In this document: one piece after another, positions 25,990-35,238 of the stretch
Layout of the letters: every line of letters begins with the position of its first letter
Position numbering within the stretch: position 1 is the first letter of the stretch
Translations under genes and position numbers: made by a program
The notes under the pieces: generated by a model
Database searches by the model: none
What the model saw: the letters and a program-made list of their open reading frames with translations, nothing else
What the model was told of the DNA's origin: nothing
NCBI GenBank assembly: GCA_002694885.1
Contig: NZNM01000144.1
Span: 1 to 52,670 of the forward strand
Reading direction: 5' to 3'
Source: Opitutaceae bacterium
Lineage (GTDB): Bacteria > Verrucomicrobiota > Verrucomicrobiia > Opitutales > Opitutaceae
DNA: 52,670 bases

Positions 25990-27576
25990 TTACGGCTGCA
26001 GGATCAGGATTGTTGGTTGATTCTCCCAAGGTGGATTGAATCGTAACCATTTTTCCATCACGGGTTTGGTCTCCTTGGAATATTCCCCGGTTAATGGATT
26101 GAACCATTTGGCTCGCATGGTTTTGCCGTAGAAAGGTTCGATGCGGGTATTGATACGCTTGTTGGCTGCCGGGAGATAGAAGAGATAAGTGTGGTCTTCG
26201 CTGACCAGGGCGAAACCGCTGGAGGACAGTCGGTTTTCCGGTGGGGCCAGTTTGGAGTAGTCGATATCCTGAAAGAGCTTATTCATGTGGCGATAGAGCT
26301 CGTATTGAGGCCGCTGCGACTTAGGCAGATCTTTGCGATCCCATATGACCACATTCCATGAGGTATCCTGCCAATAGTGCGTTGAGTAGGTGCCTGCGAA
26401 GACGCATTGGTAGTTCCGGTCGAGGCAAGCAACGGGGTCTTCGTAGTCGCCGTCGAACACGTGGTAGGGACCCTCCTCGTAGCCGCCGTGCTCGATATTG
26501 AATAGGGGTTTGTCAGGAAATCTTTCATACGTGTCCTTCATAACTGAAAATAGGATGGCTGACCAATTTTGGTAGGATATGAAGTCCACAGTTTCCGGAT
26601 ACTTGGCGCAGTAGGAAAACGAGTGGACGGTTACGAGTCGATCATGGCCATCCAGATTCCGGAGCCGATCGATGCGGCGCACGATGTATTCCATGTCGTT
26701 GTGCCCGTATCCAGTAGTCTCTTTAGATATGTCCCAAATGATATTCGGATAAGCCTGATATCGGGCGACCACGTAGTCGAAGTAGCGATTGTCGGCAGGG
26801 GAGTCCACCTCGGGCCAGTTGACGTTCTTGTTCCAAACGTAGATCATGATGTGAGCCGTGATATCCAGCTCGTTCATCAGAGCGATGATCTGATCGAAGT
26901 GATTGAAGTTTTCCAGATTCAGCTTCGAGTAGTCGGGATTGTCGTTGTCGCCTCCATACGGCCATTGCTTGGGAGCCGAGAAGTTGTATTTGGCGGGTAG
27001 CTGGGGGTCCTTGTCCCAATTAACGTCATGGGCATAGACATTCATCACTACCTGATTGAAGCCATTTTCCTTGATATCTCGCAGCAGGGTTTCGGCCCGC
27101 TTGATCCCGTCTACTTCCAGGTCGATGGCGAAGAGCCAGTCGGCTTCGAATGCCAGGACAAAACAAAGCTCTCCGTTGGCGTAGTGAAAGTGCTGGGGGG
27201 TGTCTTCGTTGATGACAACTGGTCCTAGGACATCGGAATTTGCTGCGGAGACGGAGACCTCCCATGCGTCATTTGTATCTTGAGAGTCAACCGTCCAGTT
27301 GCCTGCCTCTGGAAAGCTGATGCGGAATTGGTAGCGATCGTTACCAACGAAGTATCCGGGAACAGCGAAAGCGTTTCCATTGAGACCAGCGCATTGGGCT
27401 AGAGGCAATCGATCGAACGGGTTGTCGCTTGATGGGGGAAGTTTGATCACCAACTCCACCACTTCCCATTGATCGGCCTCGAGCGTTTGATTTTGAGCGT
27501 TAGCCCTGTATTGAAAACCGAATACACAGGTGGCGATAATTACTAGGGCGTTTAGAGAACGAAGCGGGGATTGCAT
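25990..27576 (-). CDS. DUF5060/DUF4038 glycoside hydrolase-like secreted protein
   Basis: 528 residues from the ATG at 27576, which gives a clean signal peptide (SLNALVIIATCVFGFQYRANA). An ATG at 27600 is possible, and the frame itself stays open to 27804 through a repeat element. Residues ~35-125 resemble the DUF5060 beta-sandwich. Residues ~135-420 are a DUF4038-type TIM barrel: NGFNQVVMNVYAHDVNW, then HFDQIIALMNELDITAHIMI, IIWDISKETTGYG with a probable catalytic Glu, and LFNIEHGGYEEG with a second. The C-terminal ~100 residues match the putative collagen-binding domain (SSSGFALVSEDHTYLFYLP, KWFNPLTGEY). It probably cleaves a plant or algal polysaccharide outside the cell. Confidence 0.82.
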   Translation of the reverse strand: MQSPLRSLNALVIIATCVFGFQYRANAQNQTLEADQWEVVELVIKLPPSSDNPFDRLPLAQCAGLNGNAFAVPGYFVGNDRYQFRISFPEAGNWTVDSQDTNDAWEVSVSAANSDVLGPVVINEDTPQHFHYANGELCFVLAFEADWLFAIDLEVDGIKRAETLLRDIKENGFNQVVMNVYAHDVNWDKDPQLPAKYNFSAPKQWPYGGDNDNPDYSKLNLENFNHFDQIIALMNELDITAHIMIYVWNKNVNWPEVDSPADNRYFDYVVARYQAYPNIIWDISKETTGYGHNDMEYIVRRIDRLRNLDGHDRLVTVHSFSYCAKYPETVDFISYQNWSAILFSVMKDTYERFPDKPLFNIEHGGYEEGPYHVFDGDYEDPVACLDRNYQCVFAGTYSTHYWQDTSWNVVIWDRKDLPKSQRPQYELYRHMNKLFQDIDYSKLAPPENRLSSSGFALVSEDHTYLFYLPAANKRINTRIEPFYGKTMRAKWFNPLTGEYSKETKPVMEKWLRFNPPWENQPTILILQP

Positions 27577-27774
27577 ACGAGTATATGCCGCTTTTATCAT
27601 TGGGAAAGTCAACGAAGGACGCCCATCGGGAAACGAGAAAAGGCGTTTGCTCCAAGTACGTGTCGAAATAGGGCAACGGGCGCTACGATTTCCACAATTA
27701 TGTAAGGAAAACGCAGTCCCGCTGATGCATGATGCTTTATACCCCGAAATTGTCGATGGGCCGCGTCCACAATA

Positions 27775-27873
27775 GTAGAACAGGCTTCTAGCCTGTTTTC
27801 TCATCTTCTGTGTACAGGCAGGATGCCTGTGCTACTTTTATAAATGGGCGCTCGGAGATCGCCCGCTTGCTAC
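27775..27873 (+). repeat. Composite BIME-like element
   Basis: Two-hairpin element at 27775-27835: GTAG-AACAGGCTTCTAGCCTGTT, and ACAGGCAGGATGCCTGT followed by GCTAC. It is followed after ~10 bp by a further hairpin, GGGCGCTCGGAGATCGCCC, ending in CTAC at 27870-27873. The same composite order occurs at 39570-39664. Confidence 0.8.
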
Positions 27874-27932
27874 CCTCGAAGCGAAATCCGTTGAGTTGAC
27901 GCGTCTGTAAAAAGACGTTGGCCCTCGGCTGT

Positions 27933-29378
27933 CTACTTCTTGGGCCGGAAACGAAGAAGCTGATCGGGATTGTTAGTCAGAGCGTAAAGGGATCCATCGG
28001 GACCGAACTTCAACTCGCGCACACGTCCGTAGCCCTGGAATAGTGTCTCCTCTTTAACGACTTGGTCGTCCTCAATAACGAGGCGGCGGATTTCTTGATA
28101 CTTGAGCGCGCCAAGCAATAGCTGATTCTTCCATTTGGGAAAGAGCTTGCTGTCCACGAAGGCGATAGGGCAAGTAGCGATGGAGGGCACCCAATAGTGG
28201 ATCGGAGGCGTCACTCCCGGGTATTCGGTCTTGTCGGAAATGATGGTTCCGTCGTGATTTTTTCCGTAGGTCGCGATAGGCCATCCATGGTTGAGCCCAG
28301 GGCGCACCACGTTCAATTCGTCCCCGCCCATCGGACCGTGTTCAGTGGCCCAAATCTCGCCGGTTTCTGGATGCTGGTCGATGCCTTGGGGATTGCGGTT
28401 TCCGTAGGTGTAAATGCTTTTGAAACGGGTGGGGTGATTATAGAAAGGGTTATCCTTAGGAATCGATCCGTCGTCGTGAAGGCGGTGGATCTTACCCTGA
28501 GCGCTGAATAGGTCCTGGGAGTTTTCCGGTACGCCTTTGTCTCCAGTAGAAAAATACAGATACCCTTCTTTGTCGAAGAGGATACGGGTGCCGAAATGAA
28601 TGCTTGAGACCGTGTAATTCTCACGGGGCGCGGAGAAGATAAGCTCCTGATCAACCCAATTGTGTCCGTCAACGCGTCCTCGAATGATCTGAAGCATCGC
28701 TGGCGCTTTGCGATCCTTGGAGTCTCCAATCGGATCGCTATTGGCGATATAGATCCACCCGTTGTCATTATATTCTGGGTGCAGTGCGAGATCCAGCATC
28801 CCAGCGTCCCTGAAATACCAGGTAGGCGGTAGACCTTGGATTGGCCTCGGGTCTAGCTTGCCATCAACGAGCCAGCGCAGTCCACCTGGACGTTCGGTTA
28901 TCAAGGCGCGGCGGTCGTCTACGAATTCTATTCCTGTGGGGATATTCAATCCTTCCGAAACGAGGACTTCTACGACCAGCGTGTTTAGCTCGGTATCGAT
29001 CTCCTTGGGAACCTCCCTACGAACGGATGGATTCGCGCTGGGCTTGGTCCCCTGCTTGGAAACTACGTAATCGATTACGTTGTCTACTTCCTCACTGCTG
29101 AGAGCGGCTCCGAAAGCTGGCATGCCAACCGTCGGGATGCCGAAATTGACGTGGTCGCGCATCGCGTACCGCTGGCTTCCGAATTGCCAAACCTCCTTTA
29201 TCAAGGACTGGGCCTTGCCGCCCTCGAGGTTCGTGCCGTGACACGTGGCGCAAAAGCTCTGATAGATTGCTTCTCCAGAACGGGCGGTTTTTTCCGGCTC
29301 GTCGTGGCCGGATAAGCATGGAAGGGCAACCGTCAGCGCGAAGGCAGAGACTATAGGTAGGAGCGAGCGAGGCATCAT
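27933..29378 (-). CDS. PQQ-type sugar dehydrogenase with N-terminal cytochrome c domain
   Basis: 481 residues with a signal peptide (MMPRSLLPIVSAFALTVALP). The heme-c domain follows, with C43-A-T-C-H47 and the distal methionine region TVGMPAFGAALSSEEV. From about residue 140 there is a glucose/sorbosone dehydrogenase-like propeller: GLNIPTGIEFVDDRRALITE, then DLALHPEYNDNGWIYIANSD, FGTRILFDKEGYLYFSTGD, GNRNPQGIDQHPETGEIWAT and EHGPMGGDELN. The fused heme would take electrons from the PQQ site, a common arrangement for periplasmic aldose oxidation. It is a paralogue in fold of the enzyme at 18697-20133, which lacks the heme. Confidence 0.9.
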   Translation of the reverse strand: MMPRSLLPIVSAFALTVALPCLSGHDEPEKTARSGEAIYQSFCATCHGTNLEGGKAQSLIKEVWQFGSQRYAMRDHVNFGIPTVGMPAFGAALSSEEVDNVIDYVVSKQGTKPSANPSVRREVPKEIDTELNTLVVEVLVSEGLNIPTGIEFVDDRRALITERPGGLRWLVDGKLDPRPIQGLPPTWYFRDAGMLDLALHPEYNDNGWIYIANSDPIGDSKDRKAPAMLQIIRGRVDGHNWVDQELIFSAPRENYTVSSIHFGTRILFDKEGYLYFSTGDKGVPENSQDLFSAQGKIHRLHDDGSIPKDNPFYNHPTRFKSIYTYGNRNPQGIDQHPETGEIWATEHGPMGGDELNVVRPGLNHGWPIATYGKNHDGTIISDKTEYPGVTPPIHYWVPSIATCPIAFVDSKLFPKWKNQLLLGALKYQEIRRLVIEDDQVVKEETLFQGYGRVRELKFGPDGSLYALTNNPDQLLRFRPKK

Positions 29379-29483
29379 TGCAGACCAAAGAATCCGGCCG
29401 CTTTCGTGTAGTCAAGAAAGAGCGCTTAACCGTCTCCTGCGAGCGGTAGGTGTTATCCGAACTATGCGGTCCTCAAGAAACGC

Positions 29484-30041
29484 TTAGGTGGAACAGCAAC
29501 AGCGATCCATGCGGCAGAGACGGAAGTTCCGCCAGTGGCCGCAGATTAGCAATACCCCGCCTAGGAGATTGAGAAGGATGGGAGGGGATAGGGTGATCCC
29601 AGCAAGACTCAGCGAATTCGAATTGTCCCCTTGAGAAGGAACTGGACAGCAGGTTCCACAGGACTCGCCCTCCTGGGATTGATTCTCGGCAAGGTGGATT
29701 AAAGGAGGCGCTTCATTCGATAAGCTGGTTCTTTCCCAAAAGGTTGCCGTGGCTAGTAGAGCGACGCCGCCGATGGTCAGGGCAGCGACCGCCTGGTTCT
29801 TGTGTTTGCGGCAGCCAGCAATGCTGGCCAAGGCTGTCGTGGGCAGAACGAAGGCGAGCATCCAAAGGTGGAAGTTCGAGCTTCCCCAAAACGTGGTTCC
29901 CAAGATGGGCAATGCCAGAAGCAGGACTGGTGTTATCAAGCAATGGATACTGCAAACGACCGCCATGATGATCGCAATCCGATCCAGCCAACCAGAACGT
30001 TGGTCTAAGCAATTCGCGGCGTTTTTAATTAATAGTTTCAT
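29484..30041 (-). CDS. MerC-domain membrane protein
   Basis: 185 residues. Helices at about 20-40, 48-68, 78-95 and 150-168; the second half of the first helix has the MerC pattern VVCSIHCLITPVLLLALP with its cysteine pair. There are two further cysteine clusters, CGTCCPVP near residue 130 and RCCCST at the very C-terminus. MerC proteins bind or carry soft metals such as mercury; here the position, 59 bp behind a zinc-operator-controlled hisI, suggests a zinc-related role (inference). It is the last gene of the minus-strand run. Confidence 0.75.
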   Translation of the reverse strand: MKLLIKNAANCLDQRSGWLDRIAIIMAVVCSIHCLITPVLLLALPILGTTFWGSSNFHLWMLAFVLPTTALASIAGCRKHKNQAVAALTIGGVALLATATFWERTSLSNEAPPLIHLAENQSQEGESCGTCCPVPSQGDNSNSLSLAGITLSPPILLNLLGGVLLICGHWRNFRLCRMDRCCCST

Positions 30042-30100
30042 GGCGTATTTCCTGGGGACTAAAAAAGGGTTTGTTGTCGTAGAGCAATGACGATTTTAGT

Positions 30101-30583
30101 TTACAATTGGGTTGGGTTGGGCGCGTCGCCGTAAACCTTTCTAGGATCGAAAGCTTTGCCGGTTTCGATGAAAACGAGCTCTCGGGTGTTTTCGCTCTCG
30201 CCGAGCTCTATCTCTCGATAAAAGCAGCTTCGGTACCCGACATGGCAAGAGGCTTCGTCGCCACCGGCAGATGGCGTTGCCAGATCAACTTCGATGACCA
30301 CGCAGTCCTGATCATCGTCTATGAGAGCCCGTTTGACTCTTTGGGTCATCCCTGAGGTTTCGCCTTTTTTCCAGAGCTTTTGTCGCGACCGTGACCAGTA
30401 GTGGGCCAGGCCAGTGCTCAAGGTTGCCTCGAGGGCTTCTGCATTCATGTAGGCGAACATCAGTATCTCCCGAGTGTTGGCGCTTTGGCATATGCAGGGA
30501 ATCAAGCCGTTCTCGTCGAACTTGGGAGCCAAGGTGTTCCCTTCCTCCACTTGTAGCACGGATTCTCTCCTGTCGAATGTCAT
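30101..30583 (-). CDS. hisI: Phosphoribosyl-AMP cyclohydrolase
   Basis: 160 residues; the third step of histidine synthesis, opening the adenine ring of PR-AMP. Family motifs are ILMFAYMNAEALEATLSTG, HYWSRSRQKLWKKGETSG, the acidic DDDQDC and the cysteines of ASCHVGYRSCFYRE that bind zinc. The HisE domain often fused to HisI is absent. It is not in a his operon; it lies among metal-handling genes behind a palindromic operator at 30628-30642. Standalone hisI copies next to COG0523 genes are a described feature of zinc-limitation regulons, interpreted as zinc-enzyme reserve copies. Whether another hisI exists in the genome cannot be seen. Confidence 0.92.
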   Translation of the reverse strand: MTFDRRESVLQVEEGNTLAPKFDENGLIPCICQSANTREILMFAYMNAEALEATLSTGLAHYWSRSRQKLWKKGETSGMTQRVKRALIDDDQDCVVIEVDLATPSAGGDEASCHVGYRSCFYREIELGESENTRELVFIETGKAFDPRKVYGDAPNPTQL

Positions 30584-30627
30584 TCCTTAAGGTATCGACG
30601 CAAGCGCCCATTCAGGTCAACGCTTAT

Positions 30628-30642
30628 TGCAAATAATTTGCA
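30628..30642. promoter_or_regulatory. Candidate zinc-regulator (Zur) operator upstream of hisI
   Basis: TGCAAATAATTTGCA, a perfect 6-3-6 palindrome 45 bp upstream of the hisI start. The same pattern stands at 35276-35290 and, as CGCAAAAAATTTGCG, at 39528-39542. A degenerate copy, TGCCTATAATTTGCA, is at 30738-30752. Confidence 0.7.
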
Positions 30643-30849
30643 TAAATTGCAGTTTCCCTGCCCCTTTATAAGAATTTTCTATCATGGCTCCCGATTATCC
30701 AAGCTGGTGGCTGTTGCTTTCGACGTCTCGCTCGGTTTGCCTATAATTTGCATATCGCTGGACTACCGTCCCCCAGAGTGGGGTGTCGTAGCTATGGTAC
30801 TGCCTTTCCTCTGTAAAAAGCTTAACTCAGACGGTGATGAAAAGCATTC

Positions 30850-32061
30850 CTAGGCAAAAGCGGGCTCCCAACTGTTGAAGGGATCGGGCAGGTGTTGCCA
30901 GGCCTTTGCCCCTTTGGACATTTCCGCGTCGTTCAAGAGGCATTCGTCGAGACGTGCACGTACCCACTCTTCATCCATTTCCTTGGAGAAACCGATAACA
31001 ACAATCTCTTGCCTGCGGTCGCCGTAGGGGTCCTGCCAATAGCGGCTGGCGAATTCACGCGACTCCCCATCCTGTGGCCAGCTTTCTTGCGGCACCGCTG
31101 CAAACCATTTGCCGACAGGTTCCGCCTCGACCTGGGCCCCAGCCAGCGATAGCAAGCCGCATTGCTCCATGCGCGTAGCGAGCCAAAAGAAGCCTTTGGC
31201 CCGCACCACCCCTGGCCATTGCTTCTTTAGGAAGTCGTGCAGGCGTTGGGGATGAAAGGGACGCCGGGCTTCGTAGATGAAATTTCGAATGCCGTATTCC
31301 TCGGTTTCGGACATCGGTTCCTCGTAGATGGCTTTCAACCAATCTGGTGTTTGCGAAGCGTCGTCGTATTTGAAACGATTCGTATTCAAGATTTCCGACA
31401 TCGCCACTTCTCCGCGCGAACACTCGACGATTCGGGCTTTGCTATTCAGCCCTTTGATCATGGCGACGACCTGCTCTTTCTCAGCCTCGTTGACGAGGTC
31501 GAGCTTGTTGAGAACGATCACGTCGGCGAATTCGATCTGATCGATCAGCAAGTTGACGATGCTGCGTTGATCGCCTTCTTCCACTTCCAGGTTTCGGTTG
31601 GGCAAACGGTCTGGTGAAGCGTAGTCTCGGCGAAAATTGAAGGCGTCTACCACGGTTACCATGGTATCCAAACGGGCAATATCTTCGAGGGAACTGCCCA
31701 GCTCATCGCGAAAAAAGAAGGTTTCGGCCACTGGCATGGGTTCGGAAACGCCAGTCGATTCGATCAACAAGTAGTCGAAGCGGCCTTCAATGGCCATCCG
31801 TCGCACCTCGGCCATCAAGTCTTCACGCAGGGTGCAGCAAATGCAGCCGTTGCTCATCTCGACGAGTTTCTCCTCTTGGCGGCTCAATTCGGCGCCACCG
31901 TCCTCCACGAGGCGAGCGTCGATATTCACTTCGCTCATATCATTGACGATGACCGCGACCCGCAGCTCCTCGCGATTGTTGAGGGCGTGATTAAGCAGTG
32001 TTGTTTTGCCTGCTCCGAGAAATCCGGAAAGCACTGTAACGGGTAGTCGTTTTGTATTCAT
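30850..32061 (-). CDS. COG0523 (CobW/ZigA-like) metallochaperone GTPase
   Basis: 403 residues. Walker [10 protein letters not shown] (13-21), the switch [10 protein letters not shown], the metal-binding C73-I-C-C76 in [23 protein letters not shown] as the base-specificity motif, and a CobW C-terminal domain from about 250 ([20 protein letters not shown]). COG0523 GTPases hand metal, usually zinc, to target proteins. The ~400-residue length and the C-terminal half, [10 protein letters not shown] at the end, resemble the ZigA/ZagA subgroup induced by zinc starvation. It is the third gene of the flavoprotein-FeoB-CobW operon (12-bp gap to the permease gene). Confidence 0.92.
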   Translation of the reverse strand: MNTKRLPVTVLSGFLGAGKTTLLNHALNNREELRVAVIVNDMSEVNIDARLVEDGGAELSRQEEKLVEMSNGCICCTLREDLMAEVRRMAIEGRFDYLLIESTGVSEPMPVAETFFFRDELGSSLEDIARLDTMVTVVDAFNFRRDYASPDRLPNRNLEVEEGDQRSIVNLLIDQIEFADVIVLNKLDLVNEAEKEQVVAMIKGLNSKARIVECSRGEVAMSEILNTNRFKYDDASQTPDWLKAIYEEPMSETEEYGIRNFIYEARRPFHPQRLHDFLKKQWPGVVRAKGFFWLATRMEQCGLLSLAGAQVEAEPVGKWFAAVPQESWPQDGESREFASRYWQDPYGDRRQEIVVIGFSKEMDEEWVRARLDECLLNDAEMSKGAKAWQHLPDPFNSWEPAFA

Positions 32062-32073
32062 TTTTTGTTTCTT

Positions 32074-33768
32074 CTAAAATGCTTGTATTAGGGCGCCGCC
32101 CCATGCGATGACGATGCTGAAACCGGCCGCCCATGCGGCTTGCCGTAGGGCTAGCTTCCCGGCGATAAGGCCACCCATTTCGCGACCGATGGTCAGAAGC
32201 GTCACCAAGCACGGCAGCAAGACGCCAGCCAGGTAGACTGCTGTGAGAACTTGGACGGGGGATTCGAGAACGACTTTCAACGCTCCCCACTCGCTGTCGA
32301 GTAAGCCGATGGCTAGGCCGTCTTTTCGTATCGATCCGATGGCGACAGGGACAGCCGCATCAGCGGAAAGATTGAACACGATCATAACCTTGCCCAAATA
32401 CTGAACGATGAGATTCAAAAATCCCGAGACCTTCAAGATGGCGGCCGCGAAACAGATGCCGATGAATATCGGCAGGGCTGTGACAAAGAACATGCGAAGC
32501 GTGCCCAATACCTCTCGACAGATACCTTTCCAGTTCGGGGCGCGCAAGTCGCTCTGCTTTGGCGACAGGAGACGATTGTTGGCGTCTCGCAGGACCTTCG
32601 GCGTTGTTAAACGGAGATAGATCAAGGACGTAATCCCCAGGGCGGCCAGATAGACCATCCCCATCCAGCTCATGCCTGCCGCCGCGAAAACCGCGAGCGT
32701 CGCTGGCAGTTGGTAGGAGCAGGCCGAGCCGAAAGCGATAGCGGATACACAAGCCGATCGCGAGCAGCTGTGGCAGGCTCGGGTTGAAATAACGGCGGGC
32801 ACGTTGCAGCCGAATCCCATAATTACGCGGGTCAGATCTCGGGCTCCCAACCCGAAAGGACGTATCCAAGGATGCAAGCCCTGGCCTATCCGATCCATCA
32901 AACCCGTCGATTTGTAAAATCCGATCAGCAGGGAAAAGCAAACGATGGTCGGCAAGGCGTAAAGCAAGAGAAAAGGAAACATGGCCACCACCCCGTAGTC
33001 GCCACCCAGCATCTCTGCGAAAGGCGTCGTTAGGCCAGCGATCCTATCGAGCAGCGGAGCGAGCAGGGATGCGAGTGGATCGAACAATCGGTCCGCCAGT
33101 GCATTAGCCTTGGTCACAGCGATCCACGCGGGGGCGAAAAGCAAAAGGAGGCTTAGGGGCGGGAAACCCAATAGGCGACTCCATAGGTTGGGCTCATCCT
33201 GAGTCTCTGAAACCCATGAAGGCAGCGCGTCGACCATGAAGTTTCCAAGCGCCGCCGCTTTACAAACGTTCTCGCGTAGCGACAGTCGGTCGTTATCTGA
33301 AACCGCTCGCCCGTCTATAAGCTCCACCGGTACGCCTAGCTGCTCCGTCCAGCGGTTCAAGCGAATGCGTTGTTGCTCCGCGTCGAGCCCGATCTTGTCT
33401 CTAAAAGTAATGGCGATCAACGCCCGCTTGTCCTTGGCTAGTGGAGCGAGGTAGGCAATATCTGTTGCGGCATGATCGGCCCGGGCGACTAGCAAGACGA
33501 CTTCCGCCTCTGGAATATGGGATAGCGTCTCGCGAATGGTTTCCGTGTCGGAATCTCTCAATAGACCGGGTGCGTCTACCCAATCGATATCGTCGTCCGC
33601 AAACGTTTCGCAATAAAGCGTCGACCCCGCAATTCCCTCGGATCGTCCAGGACGTTTCGATAGAGCGCTCAACAACGATGTTTTGCCTACGCTTTCCAAG
33701 CCAATAGCCATCACTTTCAACGGAATCTTGTTCCGCGCGGGCAAGTTGGGGGCTTCTTTGGACTTCAT
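32074..33768 (-). CDS. Divergent FeoB-like GTPase/permease
   Basis: 564 residues from the ATG at 33768, chosen because it overlaps the flavoprotein stop by 4 bp (ATGA). G1 is GLESVGKTSLL (23-33) and G3 is DAPG (65-68); the G4 position reads ITFRDKIG, without the usual N-x-x-D. Two gate domains follow: LLYALPTIVCFSLLIGFYKS with GFGCNVPAVISTR, and a second carboxy-terminal set. Next to the first gate is an unusual cysteine cluster C332-H-S-C335-S-R-S-A-C340 and C350, where ordinary FeoB has SCSARLP. FeoB imports Fe2+. Here the neighbours and operators suggest zinc, which is inference. It is also shorter than typical FeoB (~700-770). Confidence 0.85.
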   Translation of the reverse strand: MKSKEAPNLPARNKIPLKVMAIGLESVGKTSLLSALSKRPGRSEGIAGSTLYCETFADDDIDWVDAPGLLRDSDTETIRETLSHIPEAEVVLLVARADHAATDIAYLAPLAKDKRALIAITFRDKIGLDAEQQRIRLNRWTEQLGVPVELIDGRAVSDNDRLSLRENVCKAAALGNFMVDALPSWVSETQDEPNLWSRLLGFPPLSLLLLFAPAWIAVTKANALADRLFDPLASLLAPLLDRIAGLTTPFAEMLGGDYGVVAMFPFLLLYALPTIVCFSLLIGFYKSTGLMDRIGQGLHPWIRPFGLGARDLTRVIMGFGCNVPAVISTRACHSCSRSACVSAIAFGSACSYQLPATLAVFAAAGMSWMGMVYLAALGITSLIYLRLTTPKVLRDANNRLLSPKQSDLRAPNWKGICREVLGTLRMFFVTALPIFIGICFAAAILKVSGFLNLIVQYLGKVMIVFNLSADAAVPVAIGSIRKDGLAIGLLDSEWGALKVVLESPVQVLTAVYLAGVLLPCLVTLLTIGREMGGLIAGKLALRQAAWAAGFSIVIAWGGALIQAF

Positions 33769-34922
33769 TGATACGCTTCGTTTGCAGTAGATGCCTGCTC
33801 CACCTCGCATTTGCAGTCCACGCAGCAATCGAGGTCATCGATCAGGAATCCGCGCAACGCCCAATCGGATAAGGCGGACGTATCACAGCCCAAACGCGCG
33901 CCAATCTCTCGGGCTATTACACCAAAGCGGGCTCGAAACTTGTAGATGAAACAAAATTTCGAATCGCGATGAACCAAAGACGGACCTGAGTAGAAGAGAT
34001 CCGGATACAAGGTGGAGGAATCGACTTCGCTGAAGATCGGGTTTCCCCTTTCCCAATCGAAAAACGAAGCGATCTGACGCTTGATGCCCGACTGAAACCC
34101 CGTCGCCAATATCGGTGGAGTGGGGCTCGAGCACGAGTCGCCGTCAGCGGTAAAAACTCGATAGCCGTCGCCTTCGCGAGCCACCTCGATAGCTTCTTTA
34201 TTGCCGATTAGCTCGATGCTTTCAGGCATGGCCTGCGCGATGCGGGCAAGTCGCTCCTTCGTGAACGGGCTCAAGGCTACGCTCGGATCAGGATCGTCGA
34301 TATTCCAGGGTTCGCTGCTCGAGATCACTTTCACCGAGCAGCCGCGACACGCGAGATGGTAGGCTGCATCTATCCCGCTCTCGTATCCGCCAATCACTAC
34401 AAATTGATGCCCTTCTATTTTCCTCCAGCTTCGAACTAGCGATGCCACTCTACAAAGGTCCGCGCCCGGAAACGGTTCGAGGTCGGGAAACGGGAATTCG
34501 CCGGTTGCCCAGATAACAAAGCGAGCTCGAACCACTCCTTCGTCCGTTTCTAGAACGAATTCACTGTCCTCGGAACGCAGCTCGTTTACTTGGCAAGCCT
34601 CTCTGACGGGAAGGACGTAGTGGTCGATGACTGCTTTCAGGTAGGCAGCATACTGTTTCCCGGTCAGATGCTCTGTCCCAAAAAGATCCCCAGGTGAAGT
34701 ACGCGGGTTGATAGCATTCAAATCGGTAGCGTAAAACGGATTGGAGTGGAAAGAAGGGGTGATCAAACGCATTTCCTCTGGCCACGCGTCAAAAGATGAG
34801 CCCACTCGATTCGCTTCTAGAATAGTCAAACTTTCGACTCCGATTTCACGTAGAGCCAAGGCGCAGCCTAGCCCGGCCGGGCCTGCTCCAACGATGGCGA
34901 CATCGTAACTAGATTCCTTCAT
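33765..34922 (-). CDS. FAD/NAD(P)-dependent oxidoreductase
   Basis: 385 residues. The N-terminal dinucleotide fold has VAIVGAGPAGLGCALAL; a second one appears at about residue 170 (FVVIGGYESGIDAAYHLA), and ILATGFQSG is the usual 'ATG' motif. This layout is that of YpdA/CzcO-like flavoproteins. The C-terminal end DCCVDCKCEVEQAS is cysteine-rich and might bind metal or redox-cycle. It overlaps the FeoB-like gene by 4 bp and heads the operon under a candidate promoter at 35239-35268. A reductase working with a metal importer is plausible but not shown. Confidence 0.82.
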   Translation of the reverse strand: MKESSYDVAIVGAGPAGLGCALALREIGVESLTILEANRVGSSFDAWPEEMRLITPSFHSNPFYATDLNAINPRTSPGDLFGTEHLTGKQYAAYLKAVIDHYVLPVREACQVNELRSEDSEFVLETDEGVVRARFVIWATGEFPFPDLEPFPGADLCRVASLVRSWRKIEGHQFVVIGGYESGIDAAYHLACRGCSVKVISSSEPWNIDDPDPSVALSPFTKERLARIAQAMPESIELIGNKEAIEVAREGDGYRVFTADGDSCSSPTPPILATGFQSGIKRQIASFFDWERGNPIFSEVDSSTLYPDLFYSGPSLVHRDSKFCFIYKFRARFGVIAREIGARLGCDTSALSDWALRGFLIDDLDCCVDCKCEVEQASTANEAYQ

Positions 34923-35238
34923 ATTGAGTTTCCTATTTCCAAGCCCGCTCTCGCTCCCACGTTTTTACTAGGATCGCATGGCAAAATGTCGGAGTGTTTC
35001 CCCACTCCCGGCCCGTCCCATTCTCCAAAACAAAGTCCTGAACCATCCTTCCTGGCAACTCGGCTGCATTAGCAGGAAGCGTTTGATAGAGTTGCGTGCA
35101 TTTGCCCTGGCTGTATTGGGTTCAGAAACCTTCTGGCTCTCGACGGAGGTACGACTTCGTGCTCCGAACCTAGGAGACAACTTGATCCCTTCCCTGATGT
35201 GCAGTTCGGATTCTCGGTTCCCAGAAATTCATTTCGAT
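34923..35238 (-). other. Long leader region of the flavoprotein operon
   Basis: If transcription starts near 35232, about 310 bases separate it from the flavoprotein ATG. The region holds a minus-strand open frame at 34968-35180 (70 codons) and a plus-strand frame at 34978-35262, neither with a recognised domain. No riboswitch fold was recognised by eye. Confidence 0.35.

Noticed and set aside
27577-27804. N-terminal extension of the DUF4038 protein to 27804
   Set aside because: The extension runs through a BIME-like element, has no family similarity, and would bury a good signal peptide that starts at 27576.
28313-28768. 151-residue minus-strand frame
   Set aside because: It lies wholly inside the well-supported dehydrogenase gene at 27933-29378 in another frame and is rich in Thr/Arg/Ser, as shadow frames are.
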